Under the pieces are notes generated by a model that had not been told where the DNA came from, searched no databases, and worked only from the letters and a program-made list of their open reading frames with translations. Shown piece by piece: positions 8,644 to 16,643 of a DNA stretch of 64,000 bases (positions are counted from its first letter, which is position 1; each line of letters opens with the position of its first letter). The stretch is from Novosphingobium sp. UBA6272. Its GTDB lineage: Bacteria > Pseudomonadota > Alphaproteobacteria > Sphingomonadales > Sphingomonadaceae. Both the position numbers and the translations under genes were made by a program. Location of the stretch: NCBI RefSeq assembly GCF_002440635.1, contig NZ_DJUW01000026.1:116176-180175 (forward strand), given 5' to 3'.

Positions 8644-8780
8644 GTCACCCTGAACTTGTTTCAGGGCCCAATCCTCGTTTTGCTCTGCCCCCTCGTGCCA
8701 AAGCCAACCTCGCAGCATGTGTTGGATCCACCACCGCTGGGTCAACCGCACAATGGGCCCTGAAACAAGTTCAGGGTGAC
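8644..8780. repeat. Long-spaced inverted repeat, CCCTGAACTTGTTTCAGGG type
   Basis: Arms at 8644-8670 and 8754-8780 are perfect 27-bp reverse complements, separated by 83 nt. Each arm carries the core CCCTGAACTTGTTTCAGGG. The element fills most of the gap between hemW and xerC. It belongs to the same broad family as the shorter copies inside ppdK, glyS and glyQ. Such paired palindromic repeats are common between genes of sphingomonads; a role is not known to me. Confidence 0.85.
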
Positions 8781-8809
8781 GGTCATTGGCAGGGTGGGTT
8801 GTGGTTCGG

Positions 8810-9718
8810 ATGGATATCCAAATGACCCGCGCCGATCTCCTCGAAATGTGGCACGCGCACCTCAGCGACGGGCGCCGCCGATCGCCCCACACCGTGCGCG
8901 CCTATGTCGCAACGGCGGCAAGACTACTCGATGCCACCGAACTGGAGAGCTGGCCCGAGATCGCCCGGCTCGATTCCGCCGCGCTGCGCCAGCAACTGGC
9001 GCGCCGCCGTGCCGAGGGGCTGACCAATGCCAGCGCTGCCCGCGAACTCTCCGCTCTCAAGGGCTTCATCGCTTTCGCCCGCGAGCAGGCCGGGATGGCC
9101 GACACCGCCCCGCCCCGGATGCGCGGACCGCGGGTCAAGAAGGGCCTGCCCCGCCCGGTCACGCCGGATGAGGCGGTCAATCTCGCTTTCACTGTCGATG
9201 AGGATGCCAGCGAACCCTGGATCGGCGTGCGCGACCGGGCGGTGCTGCTGCTGCTTTACGGCGCGGGGATGCGGATTGCCGAGGCGCTGTCGCTGACCGG
9301 CGGTGCCATGCCGATCGGCGAGACGCTGACTGTCACCGGCAAGGGCAACAAGCAGCGGGTCGTGCCGATCCTGCCGCTCGTCCGCGACGCGGTGGCTGAC
9401 TATGCCACCAAATGCCCCTGGCCGCTGCCCAAGGACGGGCCGCTGTTCCGCGGCGCCAAGGGCGGGCCGCTCAGCCAGGGTATGGTCCAGAAAGCCATGG
9501 CCCGCGCGCGCGTTTCGCTAGGCCTGCCTGCGAGCGCCACGCCCCATGCGCTGCGCCATTCCTTCGCTACACACCTGCTTGGGGCTGGTGCGGATTTGCG
9601 GAGCCTGCAGGAACTGCTGGGCCACGCGAGCTTGGGCTCGACCCAGATCTACACCAAAGTCGATGCGGCGGTGCTGCTGGACGTTTATCGGAATGCACAT
9701 CCGAGGGAGCAAGGTTAG
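8810..9718 (+). CDS. xerC: Tyrosine recombinase XerC-like
   Basis: About 302-aa site-specific recombinase of the Xer type, which resolves chromosome dimers at dif. An N-terminal SAM-like DNA-binding domain (HAHLSDGRRRSPHTVRAYVATAARLL) precedes the catalytic domain with Arg in GAGMRIAEALSL, TGKGNKQRVVPI, HALRHSFATHLL, GHASLGSTQIYT and the nucleophilic Tyr of that last motif. The start could be ATG 8810 or 8822; neither has a strong ribosome site. No att site, excisionase or phage genes are nearby, so a housekeeping Xer role is preferred over an integrase. Confidence 0.88.
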   Translation: MDIQMTRADLLEMWHAHLSDGRRRSPHTVRAYVATAARLLDATELESWPEIARLDSAALRQQLARRRAEGLTNASAARELSALKGFIAFAREQAGMADTAPPRMRGPRVKKGLPRPVTPDEAVNLAFTVDEDASEPWIGVRDRAVLLLLYGAGMRIAEALSLTGGAMPIGETLTVTGKGNKQRVVPILPLVRDAVADYATKCPWPLPKDGPLFRGAKGGPLSQGMVQKAMARARVSLGLPASATPHALRHSFATHLLGAGADLRSLQELLGHASLGSTQIYTKVDAAVLLDVYRNAHPREQG

Positions 9719-9723
9719 TTGCG

Positions 9724-10050
9724 TCAGTTTCCGTCCCGCGTCATCCATTCCGGAATGTCGCGTTTGGAATGAAGCAGACGAACGACATCGATCTGATCGC
9801 TGCGTTCGACATAGAAGGCCATCCAGGGAAACCCCTTCAAACGCCACGATCGCAATCCCGGCAACTCGAGAAGATGCCCCCAGCGAGGCGAGCCCGCCGC
9901 CGGATTTTCGCCGATGAACCGGTAGGCTGTTTCAAGCGCGCCAATGAAAGCCAGTGCGGTGGCGGCGTCGGCTTCTGACAAGTAGTAGTCGATTGCAGTT
10001 TCCACCTCGCTCATCACGAGCGGGCTTGGAATGACGGATTTTGCTGTCAT
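9724..10050 (-). CDS. ParE/RelE-family toxin
   Basis: 108-aa toxin of the RelE/ParE superfamily, which usually poisons DNA gyrase. The fold is recognisable from AIDYYLSEADAATALAFIGALETAYRFIGENPAAG, the basic LRSWRLKGFPWMAFYV strand and the final VVRLLHSKRDIPEWM. Its ATG overlaps the antitoxin stop by 4 nt (ATGA), the standard order of antitoxin then toxin. It should not be confused with parE of topoisomerase IV at 13.7 kb. Confidence 0.88.
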   Translation of the reverse strand: MTAKSVIPSPLVMSEVETAIDYYLSEADAATALAFIGALETAYRFIGENPAAGSPRWGHLLELPGLRSWRLKGFPWMAFYVERSDQIDVVRLLHSKRDIPEWMTRDGN

Positions 10051-10283
10051 GCCGCTGCGCGACGCACCTTTTCACGCAGACCGGCAAAGTATGACTCGTC
10101 CGCAGCCGTGCTGCCTGGCGTCTCGAGGCCTTCCAGCATCAGTGCGCGCAGCCTTTGCCGATCCTGATCCCTGCGGATCAGTTCACGGACATATTCGCTA
10201 CTGGTGCCATAGCCCCGTTCATCCACTTGCAGGTCGACGAACGACTTGAGCGCTTCGGGGAGCGAAATGTTCATTGTAGCCAT
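10047..10283 (-). CDS. ParD-family antitoxin
   Basis: 78-aa antitoxin with an N-terminal ribbon-helix-helix DNA-binding segment (MATMNISLPEALKSFVDLQVDERGYGTSSEYVRELIRRD in overlapping pieces: MNISLPEALKSFVDLQV and YGTSSEYVRELIRRDQ). The C-terminal part wraps the toxin. The start is ATG 10283 (MATMN), or 10274 (MNIS). It probably represses its own promoter, which abuts the start codon. Confidence 0.9.
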   Translation of the reverse strand: MATMNISLPEALKSFVDLQVDERGYGTSSEYVRELIRRDQDRQRLRALMLEGLETPGSTAADESYFAGLREKVRRAAA

Positions 10284-10289
10284 ACGCGC

Positions 10290-10318
10290 ATTGTAGCCCG
10301 AATGGCAAAAATTGGCAA
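10290..10318 (-). promoter_or_regulatory. Promoter of the parDE pair, probably giving a leaderless mRNA
   Basis: On the minus strand, TTGCCA (10313-10318), 17 nt, then TACAAT (10290-10295) forms a near-consensus housekeeping promoter. The -10 ends only 6 nt before the ATG at 10283, so transcription would start at or next to that ATG. A TGCCA direct repeat lies across the -35 region and may be part of the ParD operator. Confidence 0.65.
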
Positions 10319-10323
10319 GCCGG

Positions 10324-11280
10324 TCAGATCCGCCCCACCCGCCGCTCGATCGCATCCCAGATCAGCCCTGGCGTATCGGTACCGTTGAACCGGTCGATCG
10401 CGCGGATGCCGGTCGGCGAGGTCACGTTGATCTCGGTCAGCCACTTGCCACCGATCACGTCGATCCCGACGAAGATCAGCCCGCGTTCCTTGAGCGCCGG
10501 GCCGAGCGCGGCGCAGATTTCCTCTTCTCGGGCGGTCAGCGTGGTGGCTTCGGCATAGCCGCCTTGGGCCAGGTTCGAGCGGAATTCGCCCTCGCCCGGG
10601 CGGCGATTGATTGCGCCGGCGACTTCGCCGTCGACCAGCACGATGCGTTTGTCGCCCTCGCTGATCTCGGGAAGGAAGGGCTGGAACATGTGCGGTTCGA
10701 CCCAGGCGTTGTCGAACAGTTCGATCAGCGCGCCAAGGTTCGATCCGTCGGTCGGAATCCTTACTACTGCCTTTCCGCCGTTGCCGTGGAGCGGCTTCAT
10801 CACCAGATCGCCGGGGTGGCGGGCGTGGAAATCCTTCACGTCCTCGAACCGCCGCGCGATAAGAGTCGGCGGCATGAAGTGCGCGTAGTCGAGCACGAAG
10901 ACCTTCTCGGGCGCATTGCGGACCGAGGCGGGATCGTTGACCACAAGTGTCTGGCCCTCAAGCCGCTCGAGCAAATGGGTGGCGGTGATGTAGCTGAGGT
11001 CGAATGGCGGGTCCTGCCGCATCAGCACCACGTCGACATCCTGCGCCAGGTCGATCCGGCGATGCTCAGCGCGGGTGAAATGCGCTCCCTCGACCCGCTG
11101 GACGGTAACCGGCGCGGCCCAGGCAGTGAGGCGGCCGCTTTCATAGGCCAGCGTCTGCACGGCATATTCGAACACCGTATGGCCGCGCGCCTGCGCCGCC
11201 TCGATCAGCGCGAAGCTGGAATCCCCGGTAATGTTGATGCTTTCGAGCGGGTCCATCTGGACAGCGACGCGAAGGGTCAT
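10324..11280 (-). CDS. gshB: Glutathione synthetase
   Basis: 318-aa ATP-grasp ligase joining gamma-glutamylcysteine and glycine in the second step of glutathione synthesis. It begins MTLRVAVQMDPLESINI, which is typical, and has the ATP-grasp segments DLVMKPLHGNGGKAVVRI and GEVAGAINRRPGEGEFRSNLA, then GIDVIGGKWLTEINVTSPTG with the metal-binding acidic and Asn residues. The ATG at 11280 gives the usual family length. It follows yraN by 16 nt and closes the rsmI-yraN-gshB operon. Confidence 0.96.
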   Translation of the reverse strand: MTLRVAVQMDPLESINITGDSSFALIEAAQARGHTVFEYAVQTLAYESGRLTAWAAPVTVQRVEGAHFTRAEHRRIDLAQDVDVVLMRQDPPFDLSYITATHLLERLEGQTLVVNDPASVRNAPEKVFVLDYAHFMPPTLIARRFEDVKDFHARHPGDLVMKPLHGNGGKAVVRIPTDGSNLGALIELFDNAWVEPHMFQPFLPEISEGDKRIVLVDGEVAGAINRRPGEGEFRSNLAQGGYAEATTLTAREEEICAALGPALKERGLIFVGIDVIGGKWLTEINVTSPTGIRAIDRFNGTDTPGLIWDAIERRVGRI

Positions 11281-11296
11281 GCGAACTCGGCTCCAA

Positions 11297-11650
11297 TCAC
11301 AGCAACAGGGCGTTCGCCATGTGGCGCGGTAAACGCCCCGGCGCAAGCAGCAGCACGTCGATGCGCTGCACATCGTCCGCTTTGGCATAGCGATGCGCGA
11401 CTGCTTCGGCTGCAGCCGCAACCCGGCGCAGGCGGTAAGCATCGATCGCCAGGTCAAGCTCGGCGGCACTGGCCCGCCATTTGACCTCGACAAAGGCAAC
11501 CACCCTGCCCCGCCGCGCAATCAGATCGATCTCGCCGCGCGGGGTCTTGAGCCGCTGGGCCACGATCCGCCAGCCCTTCAGCCGCAGGTACCATGCCGCC
11601 AATGCCTCGCCGCGCCGTCCGCGCGCCTCGCGTTCGGCGCGCGAGCTCAC
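11297..11650 (-). CDS. yraN: YraN family (UPF0102) nuclease-like protein
   Basis: 117-aa protein with the PD-(D/E)xK nuclease core: GEALAAWYLRLKGWRIVAQ, then GEIDLIARRGRVVAFVEVKWR, which carries the acidic and Lys residues of the active site. The biological substrate of the family is not settled. The start overlaps the rsmI stop by 4 nt, so it is translationally coupled to rsmI, a pairing also seen in enterobacteria. Confidence 0.9.
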   Translation of the reverse strand: MSSRAEREARGRRGEALAAWYLRLKGWRIVAQRLKTPRGEIDLIARRGRVVAFVEVKWRASAAELDLAIDAYRLRRVAAAAEAVAHRYAKADDVQRIDVLLLAPGRLPRHMANALLL

Positions 11651-12486
11651 TTCAGTTCCATCGCCCGGGCATAGAGCGTCTTGCGGTCAAGCCCGGTCGT
11701 CCGCGCCACTTCGGCGGCTGCCTGGCTGGGCTTGAGCGTGGCCAGCGCCTCGCGGAGCAGCAAGTCGGCGTCTTCGGCGCTGGTTTCCACCTCGCCCGGC
11801 GGGGCGATCACCAGCACGATCTCACCCCGCGGCGAGTGCGCCGTATAGTGCGCGATCAACTCGGTTGGCGTGCCGCTGCGGCATTCCTCGTAAAGCTTGG
11901 TCAGTTCACGCGCGACGGCCACCTCGCGGCCCGGCAGTATTTCGATAATCGCGGCCAGGCTGTCGATCAGGCGCGGGGCGGTTTCGTAGAAGACCAGCGT
12001 TGCCTTGATCCCGGCCAGCTCTGACAGAGCGTCGGCACGGGCCTTGGCCTTGCTGGGGAGAAAGCCGGCAAAGAGAAAGCGGTCGCTGGGCAATCCAGCC
12101 AAGGTCAGCGCAACAATCGCCGCGCTCGGCCCTGGGATCGAGGTGACCGCGATCCCCTGTTCGCGCGCGCCGCGGACCAGCTTGTAGCCCGGGTCGGAGA
12201 TGAGCGGCGTTCCGGCGTCACTGACCAGTGCCACCGCGCTTTCCCGCGCCAGCCCCAGCACGAAATCCCGCGTTTCATCGCTGGCGTGATCGTCATAGCG
12301 GATCAGCCGCGTCTTGACGCCAAGGTGCTGCAACAGCTTGCCGGTAACCCGGGTATCTTCACAGGCTACCGCAGCCACGGCACCGAGTACCGTTCCGCCG
12401 CGCTGCGAAATGTCGCCCAGATTGCCAATCGGGGTCGCGACAATATAGAGGCCGGGTTCAAGCGCTTGATCCATCGGTTCCACCAT
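11647..12486 (-). CDS. rsmI: 16S rRNA (cytidine1402-2'-O)-methyltransferase RsmI
   Basis: 279-aa SAM-dependent methyltransferase of the tetrapyrrole-methylase fold that modifies C1402 in the ribosomal P site. Signatures are GLYIVATPIGNLGDIS at the N-terminus, ACEDTRVTGKLLQHLG, RYDDHASDE, LVSDAGTPLISDPGYKLVR and FAGFLPSKAKAR. ATG 12486 (MVEPMDQ) or 12474 (MDQAL) can be the start. It is divergent from the LpoA-like lipoprotein gene, an arrangement also known in E. coli. Confidence 0.95.
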   Translation of the reverse strand: MVEPMDQALEPGLYIVATPIGNLGDISQRGGTVLGAVAAVACEDTRVTGKLLQHLGVKTRLIRYDDHASDETRDFVLGLARESAVALVSDAGTPLISDPGYKLVRGAREQGIAVTSIPGPSAAIVALTLAGLPSDRFLFAGFLPSKAKARADALSELAGIKATLVFYETAPRLIDSLAAIIEILPGREVAVARELTKLYEECRSGTPTELIAHYTAHSPRGEIVLVIAPPGEVETSAEDADLLLREALATLKPSQAAAEVARTTGLDRKTLYARAMELK

Positions 12487-12513
12487 GGACTGCGCGCAAG
12501 GGAGCGACAAGGG

Positions 12514-13662
12514 ATGATCGAGCCACGGATGAGCCGCCGCAGTATTGCATTGCTGATCGGCGTGGCCCTGCTGGCCGGGTGCAAGGTCATCCCCAAGGGT
12601 CCGGTCAATCCCCCGCCGCCCGAAGGTCCCGGCGATGGCCTTCCCGCCGACAAGGCGCGGCACCGCGTGGCGCTGCTGGTGCCACTGAGCGGCCCCAATG
12701 CCGGTCTAGGCCAGTCTATCGCCAATGCCACCACCATGGCGATCCTTGATACCAACGCCCAGACGGTGCGGATCACCACTTACGATACGTCGGGCGGCGC
12801 GGCAGCTGCCGCGGCGCGGGCACTCGACGAAGGCAACAAGCTGATCCTCGGCCCGATGCTGACCGAGGATGTTTCGACCGTTTCTGCGGTCGCCCGCTCG
12901 GCGCGGGTGCCGTTGATTACCTATTCCAGCGATCCCCGGGTGGCCGCGCGCGACGTATTCGTGATGGGCACGACGCAGGACAATTCGATCCTGCGGGTGG
13001 TGCAGTTCGCCCGGAGCAAGGGAATCAACCGCTTTGCCGTGCTGGCTCCCAAGGGTGAGCAAGGCAGCCGCATGGCGGCGAGCTATGGCGATGCGGTGCG
13101 TGCTGCCGGCGGCACGCTCAGCGCCAGCGACAGCTATGATCGCGGCAACAATTCGGTGCTCAGCGCGGCGTCACGGCTGAAGGCCAAAGGCGGGTTCCAG
13201 GCCGTGCTGATCGCCGATACGCCGAAGGTGGCGGCGCAGGCAGCCTCGCGTTTGAAGGCGTCCGGGGCGGCCAGCCCACGGATCCTCGGGACCGACCTGT
13301 GGAGCGGCGATCCGGTTGCCAGCAGTTCCGCCGCGCTGCGCGGAGCCTGGTTTGCAGCCTTGCCCGATACGCGATTCCGACAGTTCTCGACCAGCTATCA
13401 GGCCCGCTTCGGCGAAGCGCCCTATCGGCTGGCTACGCTGGGATATGATTCGGTGCTGCTGACCGTCCGGATTGCCCGGGAATGGCGGGGCAATTCGGCC
13501 TTCCCGGTCGGACGTCTGGCCGATACCGGCGGGTTCCTCGGTCTCGACGGACCGTTCCGCTTCACGTCGGCCGGCCTTGGCGAACGCTCGCTCGAAGTGC
13601 GCGAGACCCGTGCCGGGGGCGTGACCATCGTCAGCCCCGCGCCGGAGAAGTTCGTGGACTGA
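12514..13662 (+). CDS. Penicillin-binding protein activator (LpoA/LppC-like) lipoprotein
   Basis: 382-aa outer-membrane-type lipoprotein with a periplasmic-binding-protein-like domain. The signal peptide ends in the lipobox LLAGC, then a proline-rich linker (GPVNPPPPEGPGDG) and the solute-binding fold beginning HRVALLVPLSGPNAGLGQSI. In E. coli LpoA, a related N-terminal/C-terminal architecture stimulates PBP1A; this protein corresponds to the C-terminal domain only. The gene neighbourhood (rsmI and yraN on the other side) matches that of lpoA and supports the call. The ATG at 12514 is chosen because GGAGCGAC precedes it. Confidence 0.8.
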   Translation: MIEPRMSRRSIALLIGVALLAGCKVIPKGPVNPPPPEGPGDGLPADKARHRVALLVPLSGPNAGLGQSIANATTMAILDTNAQTVRITTYDTSGGAAAAAARALDEGNKLILGPMLTEDVSTVSAVARSARVPLITYSSDPRVAARDVFVMGTTQDNSILRVVQFARSKGINRFAVLAPKGEQGSRMAASYGDAVRAAGGTLSASDSYDRGNNSVLSAASRLKAKGGFQAVLIADTPKVAAQAASRLKASGAASPRILGTDLWSGDPVASSSAALRGAWFAALPDTRFRQFSTSYQARFGEAPYRLATLGYDSVLLTVRIAREWRGNSAFPVGRLADTGGFLGLDGPFRFTSAGLGERSLEVRETRAGGVTIVSPAPEKFVD

Positions 13663-13719
13663 CGATAAAGACAGGGTGCGGCTTGCACTGCGGATTCCGG
13701 GGGTTCTATAGGCCCCTGC

Positions 13720-15714
13720 ATGTCCCAAGCACCCGACGACCTGTTTGACAAACTTCCCGCCAGCACCGGCGAATCCTATGATGGCAGCGCGATCGAAGTC
13801 CTCGAAGGGCTTGAACCGGTTCGCCGCCGCCCCGGCATGTACATCGGCGGCACTGACGAGCGCGCCTTTCACCATCTTGCGGCAGAAGTGCTCGACAACG
13901 CGATGGACGAAGCCGTGGCCGGCCACGCAAACCGGATCGAGGTAACGCTGGAAGAAGGCAACCGCCTGACCATTACCGATAATGGCCGCGGCATTCCGGT
14001 CGACGAGCATCCGAAATATCCCGGCAAGTCAGCGCTGGAAGTGATCCTGACCACGCTGCATTCGGGCGGCAAATTCTCGGGCAAGGCTTACGCCACATCG
14101 GGCGGTCTGCACGGCGTGGGGGTTTCGGTGGTCAATGCGCTGTCCACCCTCACCCGGATCGAGGTTGCGCGGAACAAGGAGCTTTACGCGCAGGAGTTTT
14201 CGCGCGGAGAACCGCTCGGGCCGCTGCAGCACCTGGGCGGCACGCCAAACCGGCGGGGGACGAGCGTTACCTTCATCCCCGATAGTGAAATCTTCGGCGA
14301 GGACGCAAAATTCAAGCCGGCGCGGCTGTTCAAACTGGTCCGGTCGAAGGCCTATCTGTTCGCGGGCGTCGAAATCCGCTGGAAGTGCGTGGCTTCGCTG
14401 GCAAGCGAAGAGGTTCCGGCCGAAGCCGTGTTCCAGTTCCCTGGCGGCCTGGCCGATCACCTGCGCGAACAGATCGGCGACCGCGAATGCGTCACCACCC
14501 AGTTCTTTTCCGGCTCGCAGGATTTCCCCGGCGAGGAACAGGGCCGGGTCGAATGGGCCGTGGCCTGGCCGCTTTGGTCGGACGGGTCGTATTCCTATTA
14601 CTGCAACACCATCCCGACCCCCGACGGCGGCACTCACGAACAGGGCCTGCGCGCTGCGCTGACCAAGGGGATCCGGGCCTTCGCCGACCTGGTCGGTCAG
14701 AAGAAGGCCAAGGACATCGCGCCGGAGGACGTGATCACCGGCAGCGAAGTGATGCTCTCGGTGTTCGTCCGCGATCCCCAGTTCCAGAGCCAGACCAAGG
14801 ACCGCCTGACCAGCCCCGAAGCGGCGCGGATGGTCGAGAATGCAGTGCGCGACCACTTCGACCACTTCCTGACCGACAACATGGAGCGCGGCAAAGCGCT
14901 GCTCGGCGCGGTGCTGGAACGGATGGATGAGCGGCTGCGGCGCAAGGCCGAGCGCGAGGTCAAGCGCAAGACCGCCACCAACGCCCGCAAGCTGCGCCTG
15001 CCCGGCAAGCTGACCGACTGTACCGGCGAAGGCGATGCCGAGACCGAACTGTTCATCGTCGAAGGGGACAGCGCCGGCGGCTCGGCCAAACAGGCACGCG
15101 ACCGCAAGACCCAAGCGATCCTTCCGATCCGCGGCAAGATCCTCAACGTCGCCAGCGCCACGGCGGACAAGATCCGCGCCAATACCGAAATCGGTGATCT
15201 GGGCCTGGCGATGGGCTGCGGGTTTCGCAAGGACTGCAACCCGGACAACCTGCGCTATGACCGGATCATCATCATGACCGATGCCGATGTCGACGGCGCG
15301 CATATCGCCACCTTGCTGATGACCTTCTTTTTCCAGGAAATGCCCGAAGTGGTGCGGCGCGGTCACCTCTACCTCGCCCAGCCGCCGCTTTATCGCCTGA
15401 CCGCCGGCAAGGAGAGCGCCTATGCCCGCGACGAGGCGCACCGGCTTGAGCTGGAAGCGACGGTCTTCAAGGGCAAGAAGGTGGAGGTCGGCCGGTTCAA
15501 GGGCCTTGGCGAAATGAACCCGCAGCAATTGCGGGAAACGACCATGGATCCCAACAAGCGCAGCCTGCTGCGCGTGACCTTGCCGCCCGAATACGAAGGC
15601 CGCGCGGCGGTGAAGGATCTGGTCGACCGGCTGATGGGCCGCGATCCGGCGCAGCGGTTCATGTTCATCCAGAACCGCGCCGGAGACGTCGATCGCGATA
15701 TGATCGACGCCTGA
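13720..15714 (+). CDS. parE: DNA topoisomerase IV subunit B
   Basis: 664-aa ATPase subunit of topoisomerase IV, which decatenates replicated chromosomes with ParC. The GHKL ATPase domain shows RRRPGMYIGGTDERAFHHL, EVLDNAMDEAVAG, TDNGRGIPVDEH and TSGGLHGVGVSVVNALS. The transducer carries QTKDRLTSPEA, and the TOPRIM domain has FIVEGDSAGGSAKQARDR and MTDADVDGAHI. The length and the SNPAGK-less C-terminus fit ParE rather than GyrB. parC is not in the window. Confidence 0.95.
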   Translation: MSQAPDDLFDKLPASTGESYDGSAIEVLEGLEPVRRRPGMYIGGTDERAFHHLAAEVLDNAMDEAVAGHANRIEVTLEEGNRLTITDNGRGIPVDEHPKYPGKSALEVILTTLHSGGKFSGKAYATSGGLHGVGVSVVNALSTLTRIEVARNKELYAQEFSRGEPLGPLQHLGGTPNRRGTSVTFIPDSEIFGEDAKFKPARLFKLVRSKAYLFAGVEIRWKCVASLASEEVPAEAVFQFPGGLADHLREQIGDRECVTTQFFSGSQDFPGEEQGRVEWAVAWPLWSDGSYSYYCNTIPTPDGGTHEQGLRAALTKGIRAFADLVGQKKAKDIAPEDVITGSEVMLSVFVRDPQFQSQTKDRLTSPEAARMVENAVRDHFDHFLTDNMERGKALLGAVLERMDERLRRKAEREVKRKTATNARKLRLPGKLTDCTGEGDAETELFIVEGDSAGGSAKQARDRKTQAILPIRGKILNVASATADKIRANTEIGDLGLAMGCGFRKDCNPDNLRYDRIIIMTDADVDGAHIATLLMTFFFQEMPEVVRRGHLYLAQPPLYRLTAGKESAYARDEAHRLELEATVFKGKKVEVGRFKGLGEMNPQQLRETTMDPNKRSLLRVTLPPEYEGRAAVKDLVDRLMGRDPAQRFMFIQNRAGDVDRDMIDA

Positions 15715-15715
15715 G

Positions 15716-15747
15716 CGGCGGCGCGGGCCTTGCTGCCCGCGCCGCCG
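15716..15747. terminator. Hairpin between convergent genes
   Basis: A stem built from GGCGGCGCGGGC and GCCCGCGCCGCC with a short CTTGCT-type loop lies between the topoisomerase parE stop and the stop of the minus-strand gene at 15758. There is no clear T-run on either side. It probably serves both convergent genes. Confidence 0.5.
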
Positions 15748-15757
15748 TCAGATTGGC

Positions 15758-16132
15758 TTACTTGGCCGGAGCGTTGCGGCCGACCGTGATGATCGAGGCG
15801 CAGCTCTTGGTCAGGCGCGTAGCAGCCGGATCGTTCTTGGTGATCCAGCCCATGATCTTTTCACGACGCGGCTTGATCTCGGCACCAAGGTCCTTGATTT
15901 CCGAACCCGACATGATGTTGGCAGCGGTCAGGAACGCGGCAGCGGCATTGGCCGACTGGGTCTTGTCTGCTTCCTTGTCCGACGCGCTGGCGAACAGGAT
16001 CTGCAGCGCAGTGCAATCGAGTAGCAGGCTGTGGACCGCGGTATCGTATTCCTGGGCCTGGGCCGGAGCCGGAATGGCAGCAAGCATCGAAAGCGCCGAA
16101 GCAGCGGCGAGAACGCGCGAAACAGTCTTCAT
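15758..16132 (-). CDS. Secreted hypothetical protein
   Basis: 124 aa with a clear Sec signal peptide (MKTVSRVLAAASALSMLAAIP, cleavage after AQAQ near residue 26). The mature part has two Cys residues about 70 apart (LLLDCTALQILF and LTKSCASIITV) that could form a disulfide and is otherwise helical. I do not recognise the family; similar small exported helical proteins are frequent in sphingomonads. The start at 16132 is set by the signal peptide. Confidence 0.75.
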   Translation of the reverse strand: MKTVSRVLAAASALSMLAAIPAPAQAQEYDTAVHSLLLDCTALQILFASASDKEADKTQSANAAAAFLTAANIMSGSEIKDLGAEIKPRREKIMGWITKNDPAATRLTKSCASIITVGRNAPAK

Positions 16133-16251
16133 TAGGTTACCCCTCATAGCGGACCCCTCAGTGACAGGCCAAGGCGGCCTTGAGGTTGCCCAAGTGATAA
16201 CCGCCCCTTTCGCTTGCGTCATTGGAAAAACCCGACACTGCAAAATTGCCG

Positions 16252-16548
16252 CTATGGATTGATTTCCCGCGCCTCGAGCAGCTTCATTTCGGGCGGGGCA
16301 ACTGCCATGGCCGTCATGGCCCGCACGAACTCCCCGGATTCCGGTACGGCGAAATGCTGCTTTACTGCCGCGATATCGGCCCATTCCTCGACGAACACGA
16401 TCCGACTGGGGCTTTCCGCATCGATTTGGCAATTGTGCGCAATGCAGCCGGGTTCAGCGCGTGACCGGCGCGAATGTTCGATGCCCAGCGCGATCGCGGC
16501 ATCAATGTGTTCGGGGCGAAGCTGGACAGAGCCGGTAATCACGATCAT
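16252..16548 (-). CDS. Antibiotic biosynthesis monooxygenase (ABM/YgiN-like) domain protein
   Basis: 98-aa dimeric alpha/beta-barrel protein (PF03992 type). It begins MIVITGSVQLRPEHIDAAI and has SRAEPGCIAHNCQID and RIVFVEEWADIAAVKQHF, the usual ABM pattern around the active cleft. Relatives include the quinol monooxygenase YgiN and small-molecule oxygenases; the substrate cannot be told from the sequence. It stands alone between unrelated genes. Confidence 0.82.
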   Translation of the reverse strand: MIVITGSVQLRPEHIDAAIALGIEHSRRSRAEPGCIAHNCQIDAESPSRIVFVEEWADIAAVKQHFAVPESGEFVRAMTAMAVAPPEMKLLEAREINP

Positions 16549-16643
16549 CCCGGCAACATACCGTTAAGATTGGAAAGACCAAGTCTGCGGCATTGACACC
16601 ACGCCGTGTAACATTATCACATTGCGCTGAGAGGAGACATTCC

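Noticed and set aside
8810..9718. Phage or integrative-element integrase
   Set aside because: The recombinase is Xer-like and has no attachment repeats, excisionase, tRNA target or phage genes near it.
14029..15528. About 500-codon minus-strand frame opposite the topoisomerase IV subunit B gene
   Set aside because: It is fully antisense to conserved parE and has no recognisable motif.
13720..15714. GyrB instead of ParE
   Set aside because: The length, the absence of the extra GyrB insertion and the N-terminal sequence fit topoisomerase IV better, although a few residues are shared by both.
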